Source of the DNA: Sphingobacterium puteale
GTDB lineage: Bacteria > Bacteroidota > Bacteroidia > Sphingobacteriales > Sphingobacteriaceae
Assembly (NCBI RefSeq): GCF_003627955.1
Contig: NZ_RBWS01000006.1
Location: 62,001 to 126,000 of the forward strand
Direction of reading: 5' to 3'
DNA length: 64,000 nt
The first letter of the stretch is position 1. Each line of letters opens with the position of its first letter. The position numbers were made by a program, and so were the translations under genes. The notes under the pieces were generated by a model, which worked only from the letters and a program-made list of their open reading frames with translations, made no database searches and had not been told where the DNA came from. Positions 25,443 to 35,256 of the stretch are shown here, in pieces.

Positions 25443-26432
25443 ATGCATAAAATTAATATCGCTTGGTTTGTTGTTGTGCTTTTCCTTTTTTCTAGCTACA
25501 GTAAAGCTCAGACAAATAGGAAGGTAATAGATTCTGTGGTACATGTTGCAGTTAACGAACCAATTTACTTTAATACAAATAAAACAGATCGTGTAACGTT
25601 GCCATTTGGGTATTCAGCAATTTCAAAAGAGCTAGGCATCGACTCCATGCTGCCGATGGTGGAAAATGATGGTATGATAAAGGACATGAATGCATTAAGA
25701 TTTGATCAGCCAGTCAAAAAAGATCTTGTATTACTTCCGGAAGAATACGATATTTTTCTGCCATTTAGTAGAGATGTCAATGAAAAATATAGTGATATAA
25801 AAATTTCATCCCGTTTTTTATGTTATGGGGCATATTCAATGTATTTTATGGCTGTTTATAATACAGTTCGTTACGCTCACCCATTTATTGAAAAAATGTA
25901 TTTAATCTCAACCAAGAAAGGTCAACTTATTGATATGAAGAGAATCTATCTACATCATGAAGGAGAAATGGGAAATACAAACTATACATTATTTAATATA
26001 GACAAGAATTATATTATTTCTCTTCGGGATTATGAATTTAGTGAAGATCCGTTTCGCATAAAACCATTACATAAATACCGGCTTCTACCCTCAGGAAAAT
26101 TTTCCAGATACTATGATCATGATGGTTTCTATAAAAATGACGAAGAACAGGGAATGGTGAAAAATCATAATAGAGAAGGGAAGTGGATCGAATTTAAATT
26201 AAACAGCTGTATCGATTTACAGAATTATCCAACATTTACGGACCCGTATAGCTATTTGGAAGCAACCTATAAAAACGGTTTGCCGGTTGGGAAATGGAAA
26301 TTTTATAAATTATTGCAGAAATATAACGAAGAAACCGGAATGCCTATATTAGAAACTCGCCAAAAAGGACAATTGATCTATACTGAAGTATACCGGGAAG
26401 GACGGTTGGAAAAACGCGAATTTCAGGATTAA
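25443..26432 (+). CDS. Secreted protein with MORN/YwqK-like C-terminus
   Basis: Exported protein of about 329 residues from ATG 25443 (MHKINIAWFVVVLFLFSSYSKAQ, signal peptide). Most of it is unrecognised and AT-rich in codon use, with two long tracts of Tyr- and Lys-rich beta pattern. The end carries MORN/YwqK-like units (REGKWIEFKLNS, YKNGLPVGKWKFYKL, REGRLEKREF). The same motif makes up the whole protein at 36922. In-frame ATGs at 25344 and 25401 exist, but they put a second hydrophobic stretch before the signal peptide. Function unknown. Confidence 0.65.
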   Translation: MHKINIAWFVVVLFLFSSYSKAQTNRKVIDSVVHVAVNEPIYFNTNKTDRVTLPFGYSAISKELGIDSMLPMVENDGMIKDMNALRFDQPVKKDLVLLPEEYDIFLPFSRDVNEKYSDIKISSRFLCYGAYSMYFMAVYNTVRYAHPFIEKMYLISTKKGQLIDMKRIYLHHEGEMGNTNYTLFNIDKNYIISLRDYEFSEDPFRIKPLHKYRLLPSGKFSRYYDHDGFYKNDEEQGMVKNHNREGKWIEFKLNSCIDLQNYPTFTDPYSYLEATYKNGLPVGKWKFYKLLQKYNEETGMPILETRQKGQLIYTEVYREGRLEKREFQD

Positions 26433-27145
26433 TCAAAAACTGAACATATTATCCGCAATTATTACGCAGGTGTAGTAACGATGATAATCCTAAGAGTTCC
26501 ATCGTTTTGAATCAGGTTTTTTTCATGGTGACTAGATCCGGATATGTATCCGTTTAGATAAAGGACATTTATACACCTGATTGTTTGAATAACGTGCAAG
26601 ACTATAAAAATTGGTCTTTTCCTTTTGCTTTAATTTTTCAAGATTCGACAAGTAGGTTACAGTAGCCCCTCATTATCAGGGTTGGGTAGTATTGTTTAGG
26701 GATGCTGCTAGCCAACTTCCTACTAACTGAATAGCAGATTCGATATTAAATTAGCTATAAGAGTTATTTAGTAGAGATATATCAGGGATTTAACAGGGAT
26801 TTACCCCTGTTATACCCCTGTTAACCCCCTGTTAAATCCAAGTAATTACCTTATTATTATAAGATATGGTATGAGCCGATTGTTATTTTGTCCTGAATAA
26901 ATAGATACTGGTAAGTCCAGTTTTCTTATCAGAATTGATATATAAACGATGATGGTTATGGTGATCTGTTGCGGTTCGATCTTCAGAAAAGTATTTGGGA
27001 TAAATTGTTATTCTGTTAAATAAACATACCGTTTTATAGTTGTTTCGTAAAGTAATTGCTGTTTTTGCGTATTTAATAAACCAAAACTATAGTGAAGCTG
27101 TTATCAAATCAGATGGCCAAATTGGTCTAAGCTTAGATTATTAAG
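26433..27145. other. Gap of about 710 bp
   Basis: No convincing gene. Contains the 11-bp phased repeat block at 26783-26839 and a short dyad CGGATA-TG-TATCCG at 26539-26552. On the minus strand a stop-free stretch of about 65 codons without an ATG (about 27090-26895) exists, with no recognisable family. Confidence 0.4.
26783..26839. repeat. Phased 11-bp repeat block with inverted arms
   Basis: CAGGGATTTA occurs at 26783 and 26794, and CCCCTGTTA at 26804, 26815 and 26826, all five units spaced 10 or 11 bp apart. The two left units are the reverse complement of the right ones, so 26786-26798 (GGATTTAACAGGG) pairs perfectly over 13 bp with 26827-26839. It could be a protein-binding array, one site per helical turn, or a DNA or RNA hairpin with alternative pairings. 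Confidence 0.75.
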
Positions 27146-27619
27146 ATGAGATATAAACTATATAGGGAGCAGCAACTGAAGTGTGATATCCAAACTGCAT
27201 GGGATTTTTTTTCTTCCCCGATGAACCTTTCTGAAATAACGCCAAAAGAGATGGGCTTTGTTGTTGTTTCCGACCTTGGTCGGGATGAAATTGTTGAAGG
27301 TCTGATCATTGATTATTTTGTATCACCGATCCTCGGAATTCGGTTGAAATGGAAGACAAAAATTACACAGGTTGAAAAAAATAAAAGTTTTACGGATTTT
27401 CAAGTTCAAGGTCCTTATAAGTACTGGAACCATTTTCATGAATTTATTCCAAATGGAAAGGGAGTATTGATGATAGATACGGTCGATTATGAGCTACCTA
27501 TGGGAATTCTAGGAACAGTTGCCCATGAGATCTTTGTCAAAAGGAAGTTAGAGCGCATTTTTGACTATCGTTATCGGGTTTTGGAGGAATTATTTAATCA
27601 AACGAAAAGCAAACCATAG
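27146..27619 (+). CDS. SRPBCC family protein (START-like)
   Basis: Soluble helix-grip-fold protein of 157 residues of the SRPBCC superfamily. The N-terminal pattern YREQQLKCDIQTAWDFFSSPMNLSEITP (helix after strand 1) and the late ELPMGILGTVAHEIFVKRKLERIFDYR helix match the bacterial group sometimes annotated as cell-division-inhibitor or ligand-binding SRPBCC. Members bind hydrophobic ligands; the ligand is unknown. No signal peptide. It follows a 700-bp gap, and its 3' end overlaps the minus-strand remnant at 27590-27838. Confidence 0.85.
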   Translation: MRYKLYREQQLKCDIQTAWDFFSSPMNLSEITPKEMGFVVVSDLGRDEIVEGLIIDYFVSPILGIRLKWKTKITQVEKNKSFTDFQVQGPYKYWNHFHEFIPNGKGVLMIDTVDYELPMGILGTVAHEIFVKRKLERIFDYRYRVLEELFNQTKSKP

Positions 27620-27838
27620 ATCTTCTGTAGGGATATTGCTATAAAGACGTTCTAAATTTTCTAGGATTTTTACAGCCTCACCTTTTTTCGGATCGTTACG
27701 GGCGATGATCTGAAGCTTAGGATATCAAATGAAACGAGTTTGTTTTTGATAAAATATAATTTCGTTTTCCAATAGTGTATCTATAAAACGGAGCTTCGAT
27801 CGCTTGTTGATTTTAATCGCTTGTTGAATATATGACGC
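27590..27838 (-). pseudogene. Remnant of an unidentified protein-coding gene
   Basis: On the minus strand one frame stays open for 83 codons except for a single TGA (27727-27725). Before it the translation reads SYIQQAIKINKRSKLRFIDT...; after it YPKLQIIARNDPKKGEAVKI...LERLYSNIP and stops at 27592. Both parts are protein-like and in the same frame, no start codon precedes them, and the 3' end runs 30 bp into the SRPBCC gene. I cannot name the family. Confidence 0.4.
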
Positions 27839-27923
27839 TTATAGGAAGTTCCCTCTAGAATTTATATATTGCATCCATCAATTTTAAACCACTATAGTTT
27901 CGCAACATTGTAAATCGTCAGTT

Positions 27924-28475
27924 ATGTGCAATACAAGTCTAGAGGATCTTTTTCTTTTGGTGAAAGAGTCGAATGAAGGCGCATTTGACGAGCTTTACCA
28001 TCGGACCTGGAAGAAATTATATGAAATTGCTATTCGAAAACTGCAAGATGAAAATGCTGCAAAAGAAATTATCCAGGATCTATATATCGATTTATGGGAG
28101 AAACGGGACCGTAAAACGATCCAGGATGTAGACCATTATCTTTGTCAAGCTGTTCGTTTTAAAGTGATCGACAAATTTAGAAAAGAGAAAAAGTATTTTG
28201 ACGAATTGGAAACCTTGGTCGAAGAGTTGAGTGATGGATCAACGGCTGATGAACGATATATACAGACCGAACTCGAAAGCATGCTTAATATATGGATCGC
28301 ACGTATGCCTCAAAAGCGCAGAACCATATTCCAACTTCGTTATAACGAAGATAAAACAGTTAAGGAGATTGCAAAATTACTTGGGATCTCTACTAAAACT
28401 GTTCAGAATCAACTGCTCAATACGACAAATACATTAAAAGATCTGATACACAAAATTCTTTTCATGTTTTTTTAA
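27924..28475 (+). CDS. ECF sigma factor (FecI-like, Sus-associated)
   Basis: RNA polymerase sigma-70 family factor of 183 residues. Region 2 runs over about 20-85 (FDELYHRTWKKLYEIAIRKL, AKEIIQDLYIDLWEKRD) and region 4 over about 125-175 (MPQKRRTIFQLRYNEDKTVKEIAKLLGISTKTVQNQL). It begins a four-gene run with a FecR anti-sigma, SusC and SusD, the classical trans-envelope signalling arrangement: the FecR protein holds the sigma until the STN domain of the receptor signals ligand transport. Expected target is the downstream susCD pair. Confidence 0.93.
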   Translation: MCNTSLEDLFLLVKESNEGAFDELYHRTWKKLYEIAIRKLQDENAAKEIIQDLYIDLWEKRDRKTIQDVDHYLCQAVRFKVIDKFRKEKKYFDELETLVEELSDGSTADERYIQTELESMLNIWIARMPQKRRTIFQLRYNEDKTVKEIAKLLGISTKTVQNQLLNTTNTLKDLIHKILFMFF

Positions 28476-28543
28476 TTTTTTTTTTGGGAATTGTCGCTAG
28501 TGACAACGACATATAAGAAAGGGACCAATATAAACCATCTGAT

Positions 28544-29662
28544 ATGTCTGAAAGGAAACGTCATGTTCGCACAGTTTTAAAAGATCTGCTCGACCGATAT
28601 ATTTCGGGGAGAACCAATCTGAAGGAACAACAATTTGTCGAAAAGCTGTATGATGCCATAGACAAGGGCGGAGCAGAACACACTGATCTGGACCGTATCG
28701 GAGAGGAGATCAGAGAGGGAGTGCAGAAGCATATTGAAAAACGGCCTATACCGCAACGTTTACATAGGACTTGGTACGCGGCGGCAAGTGTAATTATTCT
28801 ATTGGGGACATTTATTTCCTATTGGGTTAACAAACAAGAAAATAGACCATCAACGCTCTATCATGCTACACACCAAAATCCGGCCTTGATCATTGGCAAT
28901 CAAAAACGTTTTGACCTATTAGATACTTTGCCACCGGGTAGTCATTACACAATAATAAACGAAGAGAAAGTTCTTGCACTTGGCGCGTTTCCTCATAGAA
29001 CGAGCAATGGTAAATTGCGCATCGAGAATCCGTCACGACAGGTCTTTTCAGTCTTGTTGGACGATAGTACACAGGTCTGGCTCAATTATATGGCAACGTT
29101 AGAGCTAGATCCCAATTTTAATAAGAGTAACCGCTCTGTACGTGTTACAGGAGAGGTTTTCTTTGATGTATATAAGCAATACACAATGGGGAAAAGAATT
29201 CCTTTTTCGGTTCACTCTTCCTTACAGACCATTGAGGTGCTGGGTACCAAATTCAACGTAAACGCATCCGATGGTGTGGAAGAAAATGTGCTGTTGAGCG
29301 AGGGGAGTATCCGCCTTACGCATAATCGTTATGGGACGCAGGTGCTCATTAAGCCGGGGCAGCAGGCTTTTGTGGAAAAAGACAAGCCAAAGATTTTATT
29401 GATCCAATCCAGGAATATCGAAAAAGCCAATGCCTGGCGTAAAGGCTTATTTTACTTTGATAGCGAAAGACTTGCGGAAGTCGTGCTCGAATTTGAGCAG
29501 TGGTATGGTACTGACATTCGTATTGATCCAGTAATTGCGGATCTTCCTATCACAGGTATGATCAGCAGATACGAGGATATCGAGGAAGTTCTAAACATCA
29601 TTAAAATGACCAATAATATAAACTATTCAAAAAAGAAAGGAATAATATATGTAACACGGTAA
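28544..29662 (+). CDS. FecR-family anti-sigma factor
   Basis: Inner-membrane sigma regulator of 372 residues. The N-terminal cytoplasmic part (1-80) binds the sigma factor; one transmembrane helix lies at about 83-101 (YAAASVIILLGTFISYWV); the periplasmic FecR domain follows (about 165-260, with VLLDDSTQVWLNYMATLELDPNF and VTGEVFFDVYK), and the C-terminal DUF4974 domain (about 300-372, LAEVVLEFEQWYGTDIRI...IKMTNNINYS) is the part thought to contact the receptor STN domain. It starts 68 bp after the sigma gene, so operonic. All domains are complete. Confidence 0.93.
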   Translation: MSERKRHVRTVLKDLLDRYISGRTNLKEQQFVEKLYDAIDKGGAEHTDLDRIGEEIREGVQKHIEKRPIPQRLHRTWYAAASVIILLGTFISYWVNKQENRPSTLYHATHQNPALIIGNQKRFDLLDTLPPGSHYTIINEEKVLALGAFPHRTSNGKLRIENPSRQVFSVLLDDSTQVWLNYMATLELDPNFNKSNRSVRVTGEVFFDVYKQYTMGKRIPFSVHSSLQTIEVLGTKFNVNASDGVEENVLLSEGSIRLTHNRYGTQVLIKPGQQAFVEKDKPKILLIQSRNIEKANAWRKGLFYFDSERLAEVVLEFEQWYGTDIRIDPVIADLPITGMISRYEDIEEVLNIIKMTNNINYSKKKGIIYVTR

Positions 29663-29748
29663 ATCCATAAAAAAATTAGGAATGCTGCTACATTCCTAAT
29701 CGCGCCTTAACGGCTTTTGATAATGATCAACTATTAATCAATTTTCAA

Positions 29749-32700
29749 ATGTATAAATTACTTATGACATCACGCAAACAAAATAAGTTTGTGCGAAACT
29801 TTTTATGCCTTTTTTTAGGCGGCCTTGTCTGGTTATTTAGTTCAGCCAGGCCATTCTTTGATGTTCAAAAAAACATTACCATAGATTTTAACAACCTACC
29901 CGTAAAGCAAGTATTTAAAGAACTGAATACTAAGACTGGTTTAAAATTTATTTATTCCCCAAATGATATCGACGATTCCAAGCGTATATCGATGGCCTTC
30001 AAAGACCAGTCGGTAAAGATGGTTTTGGACCGGATTTTTTCGGCTCTGAAAGTTTCATATATAGTAAATGATAACACAATCATTGTAAAACGCGCCACGA
30101 AACAGTCTTTGGTACAGGAAGACCGGGTAATTATCGGGCGTGTTGTTAACCAACGGAAGGTTGCCCTTGCCAATGCTACGGTCAGCAACGGTCTGGGCAA
30201 ACACACAACATCCACTAGTGAGAATGGCGAGTTTAAGCTCAAACTGGAGCCTCAGGATAGCTATTTTACTGTCAGCTTGGTTGGCTACGTCAGCCAGCGC
30301 ATAGGCCTTAAGGCAAATGGAGATTACACCGTTGTGCTTGCTGACAGCATTAGTGCACTGGATGAGGTTGTCGTTGTTGGTTTTGGTACACAGCGGCGAG
30401 CTTCTGTGGTCGGAGCGATCACTACGATTGAACCCCGGCGATTACAGATTGGAACATCGCGTTCCATGAGCAATAATCTGGCGGGACAACTTGCTGGCAT
30501 TATCGCAGTACAGCGTTCAGGTGAACCGGGTTATGACAATTCAAATTTTTGGATTCGTGGCATCAGCACTTTTGGGGGAAGTCGCAGCCCGTTGATCCTT
30601 GTCGATGGTGTTGAGCGTTCGTTGGACAACATGGATCCTGAGGAAATTGAATCATTTTCAATCTTAAAAGATGCAGCCGCAAGTGCTGTCTATGGAGTAC
30701 GTGGTGCAAATGGCGTGATCTTGATCAACACTAAAAGAGGGAAAGTGGGTAAACCTAATGTATCTGCCCGCTTTGAGCAAGGTATTACCTCGCCCGTACA
30801 GCTGCCCAAATTTGTCGGCGCCGCTGAATACTTAGAGGTTATGAACAGTATCCGGGAGGACCGTGGTGAACAGGGGCTCTATTCGAAAGAACGTATTGAT
30901 AATATCCGAAACCAAACTGATCCAGATCTTTATCCTGATGTCAACTGGCTTGACGCAGTACTCCGCGACCGTGCCGGAAATTCGAGGGGCAATGTCAGTG
31001 TTAACGGCGGTTCGGATATATTACGTTATTCCTTGGTAACTTCCTATTATCGCGAAGGTGGCTTGATCGAACGAGATGAAAAACAGGCCTGGAATTCCTC
31101 TTCCCGTCTAAATCGTTATAATGTACGCTCCAATGTGGATATTAATGTCAGTCCGACAACTCTCTTCAGGCTCAACATCGGAGGCTACCTTCAGGATAGA
31201 ACCCGAGCTCCACAAAGTGTGGATGAACTGTTTCAGGAGGCATTTACGATTCCTCCCTATGTCCATCCTACCATTTACTCTTCGGGTGAAATACCACGGA
31301 CACCGCAGCGGACAAACCCGTGGGCACTGGCAACACAACGTGGATATGAACGCATCAGCGCAAGCAAAATTGAATCTTTGTTTGCCGTCGAACAGGATCT
31401 TTCTTTTTGGCTCAAGGGCCTGAAAGCTAGAGGACTTTTCTCCTTCGACAGATATTCAAACACGTCGGTTGTTAGGAGCAAAAGCCCCGATTATTATAAT
31501 CCGGCAATTGGCAGGGACGAAAATGGAAAGCTACAGCTTGTTATTGATAGCTATGGGCAGGAATTTCTTGGCTATGAAAAAAACTCAGATTGGGGTGATA
31601 AAAGCATGTATCTCGAAGGAGCCATAAACTATATACAGTCCTTTGGTAATCACAACGTAGAAGGGATGTTCCTGTACAACCAGCGTAACTACGATAATGG
31701 TGATCTTTTGCCTTATCGAAATCAGGGGGTAGCAAGCAGGTTCTCCTACAATTATAGCAACAGGTATATTGCTGAGTTTAATTTTGGCTATAATGGGTCC
31801 GAAAACTTCGCTCCCGGAAAACGCTATGGCTTCTTTCCATCTTTTGCGCTGGGCTGGTATATTTCCGAAGAGCCCTTTATGCAAAACCTGAAAAGCAAGA
31901 TTTCAAAACTAAAATTGCGGGGATCGTATGGGCTTGTGGGTAATGATAAACTTGATGGCCGTCGATTTGCTTATATCACGACCATCAATGAAACAGGCGG
32001 TTACTCCTGGGGATTAAATAATGATTTTAAGCGTAATGGCAGGATGGAGGGAGACCAAGGTAATAACAGCCTAACTTGGGAGACTGTGGCCAAATCCAAT
32101 ATCGGTATTGAACTCGGTTTATGGAAGGCTTTGGAATTCCAGCTTGATTTATTTAATGAGAATCGTAAAAATATCTTTATGCAGCGCCGTTCCATACCTG
32201 GTTCAAGTGGTTTTACCAATGCACCATGGGCAAATTTTGGCCGGGTAAACAATAGAGGCATAGATATGTCACTTGAATTAAATAAACAGTTGAATCCCGA
32301 TTTTTACCTTTCAGTGCGCAGTACTTTTACTTATGCACGCAACAAGATTTTAGAGCAAGATGAGCCAAGCGCAGTGATCGGTACTTCGCGGTCTTCTACG
32401 GGAAAGCCTATTGGCCAATTGTTCGGTTTTATTGACGAGGGACTTTTTACCGATGCTGATTTTTTGGATGTCGCCAATGGTACACTAAGGCCTGATATCC
32501 CACGGCATACCTTTGGTCCGGTACGTCCGGGCGATATCCGATACCGTGATCTGAATGGTGACGGCCTCGTCGATGCACTTGATAGAACAGCAATTGGCGG
32601 TACTGAAGACCCCCAGATTGTATTTGGTTTTGGTACCAATGTACGGTACAAAGCGGTTGATTTTGGTTTCTTTTTTCAAGGTATCTCTCGGACTTATCGT

Positions 32701-33099
32701 ATTATCGGTGGAGCTAACTTTATCCCCGGAAGTGCCAATGGTGCCATGGGGAATATGTTCGACAATGTTTCGGATAGATGGACTGTAAATAACCCCAATC
32801 AGAATGCTTTTTACCCACGACTTTCTGATTACCAGAGTGCCAATAATAACCTGGCATCCACTTGGTGGCTGAGAGATATGAGTTTTATTCGCCTACGTAA
32901 TATCGAAATAGGATATAGCTTACCATCAACATTGCTGGATCACTTTTCCATTAGAAATTTCAGGATATTCCTGCGTGGAAACAATCTTTTGACAATGAGT
33001 GATTTTAAGATTTGGGATCCTGAGCTTGGTTCAAATAACGGAATGCGTTACCCGATTATGAAATCGGTCTCCATGGGTCTGGAATTAAATTTTAAATAG
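29749..33099 (+). CDS. SusC/RagA-type TonB-linked outer-membrane protein with STN domain
   Basis: Large outer-membrane transporter of 1116 residues for oligosaccharides or peptides. In order: a long signal segment (about 1-38), the STN signalling domain (about 40-115; NLPVKQVFKELNTKTGLKF, VKMVLDRIFSALKVSYIV), a carboxypeptidase-like regulatory domain (about 125-205), the plug with LDEVVVVGFGTQRR, ISTFGGSRSPLILVDGVERS and VYGVRGANGVILINTKRG, then the barrel, ending in MGLELNFK. The STN domain fits control by the upstream sigma/FecR pair. SusD follows at 11 bp. No degradative enzyme lies nearby, so the cargo is unknown. Confidence 0.95.
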   Translation: MYKLLMTSRKQNKFVRNFLCLFLGGLVWLFSSARPFFDVQKNITIDFNNLPVKQVFKELNTKTGLKFIYSPNDIDDSKRISMAFKDQSVKMVLDRIFSALKVSYIVNDNTIIVKRATKQSLVQEDRVIIGRVVNQRKVALANATVSNGLGKHTTSTSENGEFKLKLEPQDSYFTVSLVGYVSQRIGLKANGDYTVVLADSISALDEVVVVGFGTQRRASVVGAITTIEPRRLQIGTSRSMSNNLAGQLAGIIAVQRSGEPGYDNSNFWIRGISTFGGSRSPLILVDGVERSLDNMDPEEIESFSILKDAAASAVYGVRGANGVILINTKRGKVGKPNVSARFEQGITSPVQLPKFVGAAEYLEVMNSIREDRGEQGLYSKERIDNIRNQTDPDLYPDVNWLDAVLRDRAGNSRGNVSVNGGSDILRYSLVTSYYREGGLIERDEKQAWNSSSRLNRYNVRSNVDINVSPTTLFRLNIGGYLQDRTRAPQSVDELFQEAFTIPPYVHPTIYSSGEIPRTPQRTNPWALATQRGYERISASKIESLFAVEQDLSFWLKGLKARGLFSFDRYSNTSVVRSKSPDYYNPAIGRDENGKLQLVIDSYGQEFLGYEKNSDWGDKSMYLEGAINYIQSFGNHNVEGMFLYNQRNYDNGDLLPYRNQGVASRFSYNYSNRYIAEFNFGYNGSENFAPGKRYGFFPSFALGWYISEEPFMQNLKSKISKLKLRGSYGLVGNDKLDGRRFAYITTINETGGYSWGLNNDFKRNGRMEGDQGNNSLTWETVAKSNIGIELGLWKALEFQLDLFNENRKNIFMQRRSIPGSSGFTNAPWANFGRVNNRGIDMSLELNKQLNPDFYLSVRSTFTYARNKILEQDEPSAVIGTSRSSTGKPIGQLFGFIDEGLFTDADFLDVANGTLRPDIPRHTFGPVRPGDIRYRDLNGDGLVDALDRTAIGGTEDPQIVFGFGTNVRYKAVDFGFFFQGISRTYRIIGGANFIPGSANGAMGNMFDNVSDRWTVNNPNQNAFYPRLSDYQSANNNLASTWWLRDMSFIRLRNIEIGYSLPSTLLDHFSIRNFRIFLRGNNLLTMSDFKIWDPELGSNNGMRYPIMKSVSMGLELNFK

Positions 33100-33110
33100 C
33101 ATTAATCAAT

Positions 33111-34991
33111 ATGAAGATGAAAATACAATATAAGATTACCCAGATATTATTATTAGTCGCTTTGGGTGTTACGGCGACTTCCTGTTCTAAATATCTTGAT
33201 AAAAGTCCTGATGATCAACTTACCCTTGAAATGATTTTTAAAGATAAAACCAGAACTGAAGACTGGCTGGCAGGTGTATACAGTAACGTGCCAGATCCCT
33301 ATTGGGGAAATACGCGAACACTGGGGTGGGATCCGCTCTCAGATGACATGGCTCCGTCCACAGGCTGGGAACAGTTTGGCTGGTCAGTTATTGGTATGCA
33401 GACGGGAAACTGGAATCCAAGCACTTCCTGGGATCCCAATTATTGGGTGGAACTTCCAAAACGGATACGTTCGGCCTATATTTTTCTGGATAATGTTAAG
33501 CCTAATCCCGCGCAGTTGGTCACGGAGGAAGAGGTCAACCTGATGAAGGCCGAAGCACGCTTTATGATAGCCTATTATTATACACTTCTGCTTGAAACCT
33601 ATGGTGCTATACCATTCCATCTTGGTTTGACAGATCCCAATGCACCTGCCGAAGAGCTGATGATCGGACAGACGCCATTTGACCAGGTGGTGCAATGGGC
33701 AGAAAAAGAACTTTTGAATTTGTCGGATATTCTACCCCCAAGGTACAGTGCTGCGCAGAAGTATGGTCGGGCTACTTCTATTATGTGTCTGGCGGTGCGG
33801 GCGCGTTTGCTTTTATTTGCTGCAAGTCCATTGGTCAATGGGAATGCAGCATACTCCGGCTTTGTAAATAAAAAAGGCGAGGCAATATTTAATGGCACTT
33901 ATACCGCGGATAAATGGAAAACAGCAGCTGCAGCTTCCAAACTGCTTATTGAAAAGGCCGAAGCAGCGGGACACAAATTATATGTTGAGTATAACAGCGA
34001 TGGTACCGTTGATCCATTTTTATCCTATCAAAATATGCTATTTCGCAGACCTCAGGATGGGAATGAAGAGATTCTTTTTGCGCGTCCCGAGTGTAATATC
34101 TGGGAGTACGACCGCCATGCACAGCCTAGGGGAACAGGAGGGAACGGTGGCCTGGGGATTACGCAGTCATTGGTCGATGCTTTTTTTATGGAAAATGGTA
34201 GGACTATAGACGACCCATTATCCGGCTATAAGGAGAAGGGATTTTCAAAGGCGGCAGAAATCAGAAATACTCGTTGGACCGAATCTCAAGGCAACGGCAA
34301 GGTCACACTGGAGGGGACCTATAATATGTATACCCATCGTGAACCAAGGTTTTATATTTCAGTATTATACAATGGCGCTTGGTATAGAAGAGAAAATCGA
34401 ACCACGCAGTTTTACAGCGGAAATTGGGATGGGGGACCTACACACGACGCACCGCAGAATGGGTATCTGGTACGGAAGAAAGTCCACCCCGATCATGACC
34501 CGCGCAATAACACAAATCCGTATCGGCCGGGTATACTTTATCGTTTGGGTGAGGCTTATCTGAACTATGCCGAAGCCCTCAATGAGATAGAACCCAACAA
34601 TGCTGATATCTTAAAATACGTCAATTTGATTCGTGTACGAGGAGGAATACCACAATATGGTGCTGGGAAGGATGCGCTTCCTGTTCCTACCTCACAGGAA
34701 GAGATGCGAAGAGTAATCAGAAATGAACGCCGCGTAGAACTCAATAATGAGGGTATCCGTTATCGCGATATTCGGCGCTGGAAAATAGGAGAGACCGAAC
34801 TGAATGGTAATTTTTATGGTATGAATTTTTCGGGCACAGAAAAGGACGACAATGAGGCTAATCCAAAAGCATTTTTCAAACGCTCCGTATACCAAAAGCG
34901 TATTTTTACGGCTAAAAACTATTGGTTTCCAATTCCTCAAACTGAGATAGACAAAAATCCAAACCTGGTGCAAAACCCCGGTTGGAATTAA
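33111..34991 (+). CDS. SusD/RagB-family outer-membrane lipoprotein
   Basis: Surface lipoprotein of 626 residues that forms the lid of the SusC transporter and binds the cargo. The N-terminus has a signal with lipobox Cys (LLLVALGVTATSCSKYLDK). The TPR-like helical core and the late conserved RVELNNEGIRYRDIRRWKIGE and YWFPIPQTEIDKNPNLVQNPGW blocks are typical of the family. Only 11 bp separate it from susC, so they are co-translated. Length is slightly above the usual 500-570. Confidence 0.95.
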   Translation: MKMKIQYKITQILLLVALGVTATSCSKYLDKSPDDQLTLEMIFKDKTRTEDWLAGVYSNVPDPYWGNTRTLGWDPLSDDMAPSTGWEQFGWSVIGMQTGNWNPSTSWDPNYWVELPKRIRSAYIFLDNVKPNPAQLVTEEEVNLMKAEARFMIAYYYTLLLETYGAIPFHLGLTDPNAPAEELMIGQTPFDQVVQWAEKELLNLSDILPPRYSAAQKYGRATSIMCLAVRARLLLFAASPLVNGNAAYSGFVNKKGEAIFNGTYTADKWKTAAAASKLLIEKAEAAGHKLYVEYNSDGTVDPFLSYQNMLFRRPQDGNEEILFARPECNIWEYDRHAQPRGTGGNGGLGITQSLVDAFFMENGRTIDDPLSGYKEKGFSKAAEIRNTRWTESQGNGKVTLEGTYNMYTHREPRFYISVLYNGAWYRRENRTTQFYSGNWDGGPTHDAPQNGYLVRKKVHPDHDPRNNTNPYRPGILYRLGEAYLNYAEALNEIEPNNADILKYVNLIRVRGGIPQYGAGKDALPVPTSQEEMRRVIRNERRVELNNEGIRYRDIRRWKIGETELNGNFYGMNFSGTEKDDNEANPKAFFKRSVYQKRIFTAKNYWFPIPQTEIDKNPNLVQNPGWN

Positions 34992-34992
34992 T

Positions 34993-35014
34993 GGAGAATC
35001 GCACTCCTTTTTTT
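34993..35014 (+). terminator. Possible terminator after susD
   Basis: Short stem GGAG (34993-34996) / CTCC (35004-35007) followed by seven T (35008-35014), directly after the susD stop. The stem is weak. A second hairpin, GCCGCT (35027-35032) / AGCGGC (35048-35053), lies 13 bp on and may share the role. Confidence 0.4.
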
Positions 35015-35256
35015 AGATAATCTTGGGCCGCTCAGGGGGTAAACCTAAGCGGCTATTTAATAATCACAGAATAATAAGCGTTACCCTCAGATAGCAGTTG
35101 CCTTTTTAATTTAGCCCATGGATTACCGATCGGGCGCCCGGTTATGGGTTTTAGTGAATTTCATCCAATAACTTAGGGAATACTGAGGGAACTATAAAGC
35201 GGGGGAGTTAAGCCCCTGTTTTAAAATGGATATAGTTTTGCTGTTTGTACCGGTAA

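Noticed and set aside
26783-26839. CRISPR-like array
   Set aside because: The units are only 9-10 bp, overlap without spacers, and some are inverted; no cas gene is nearby.
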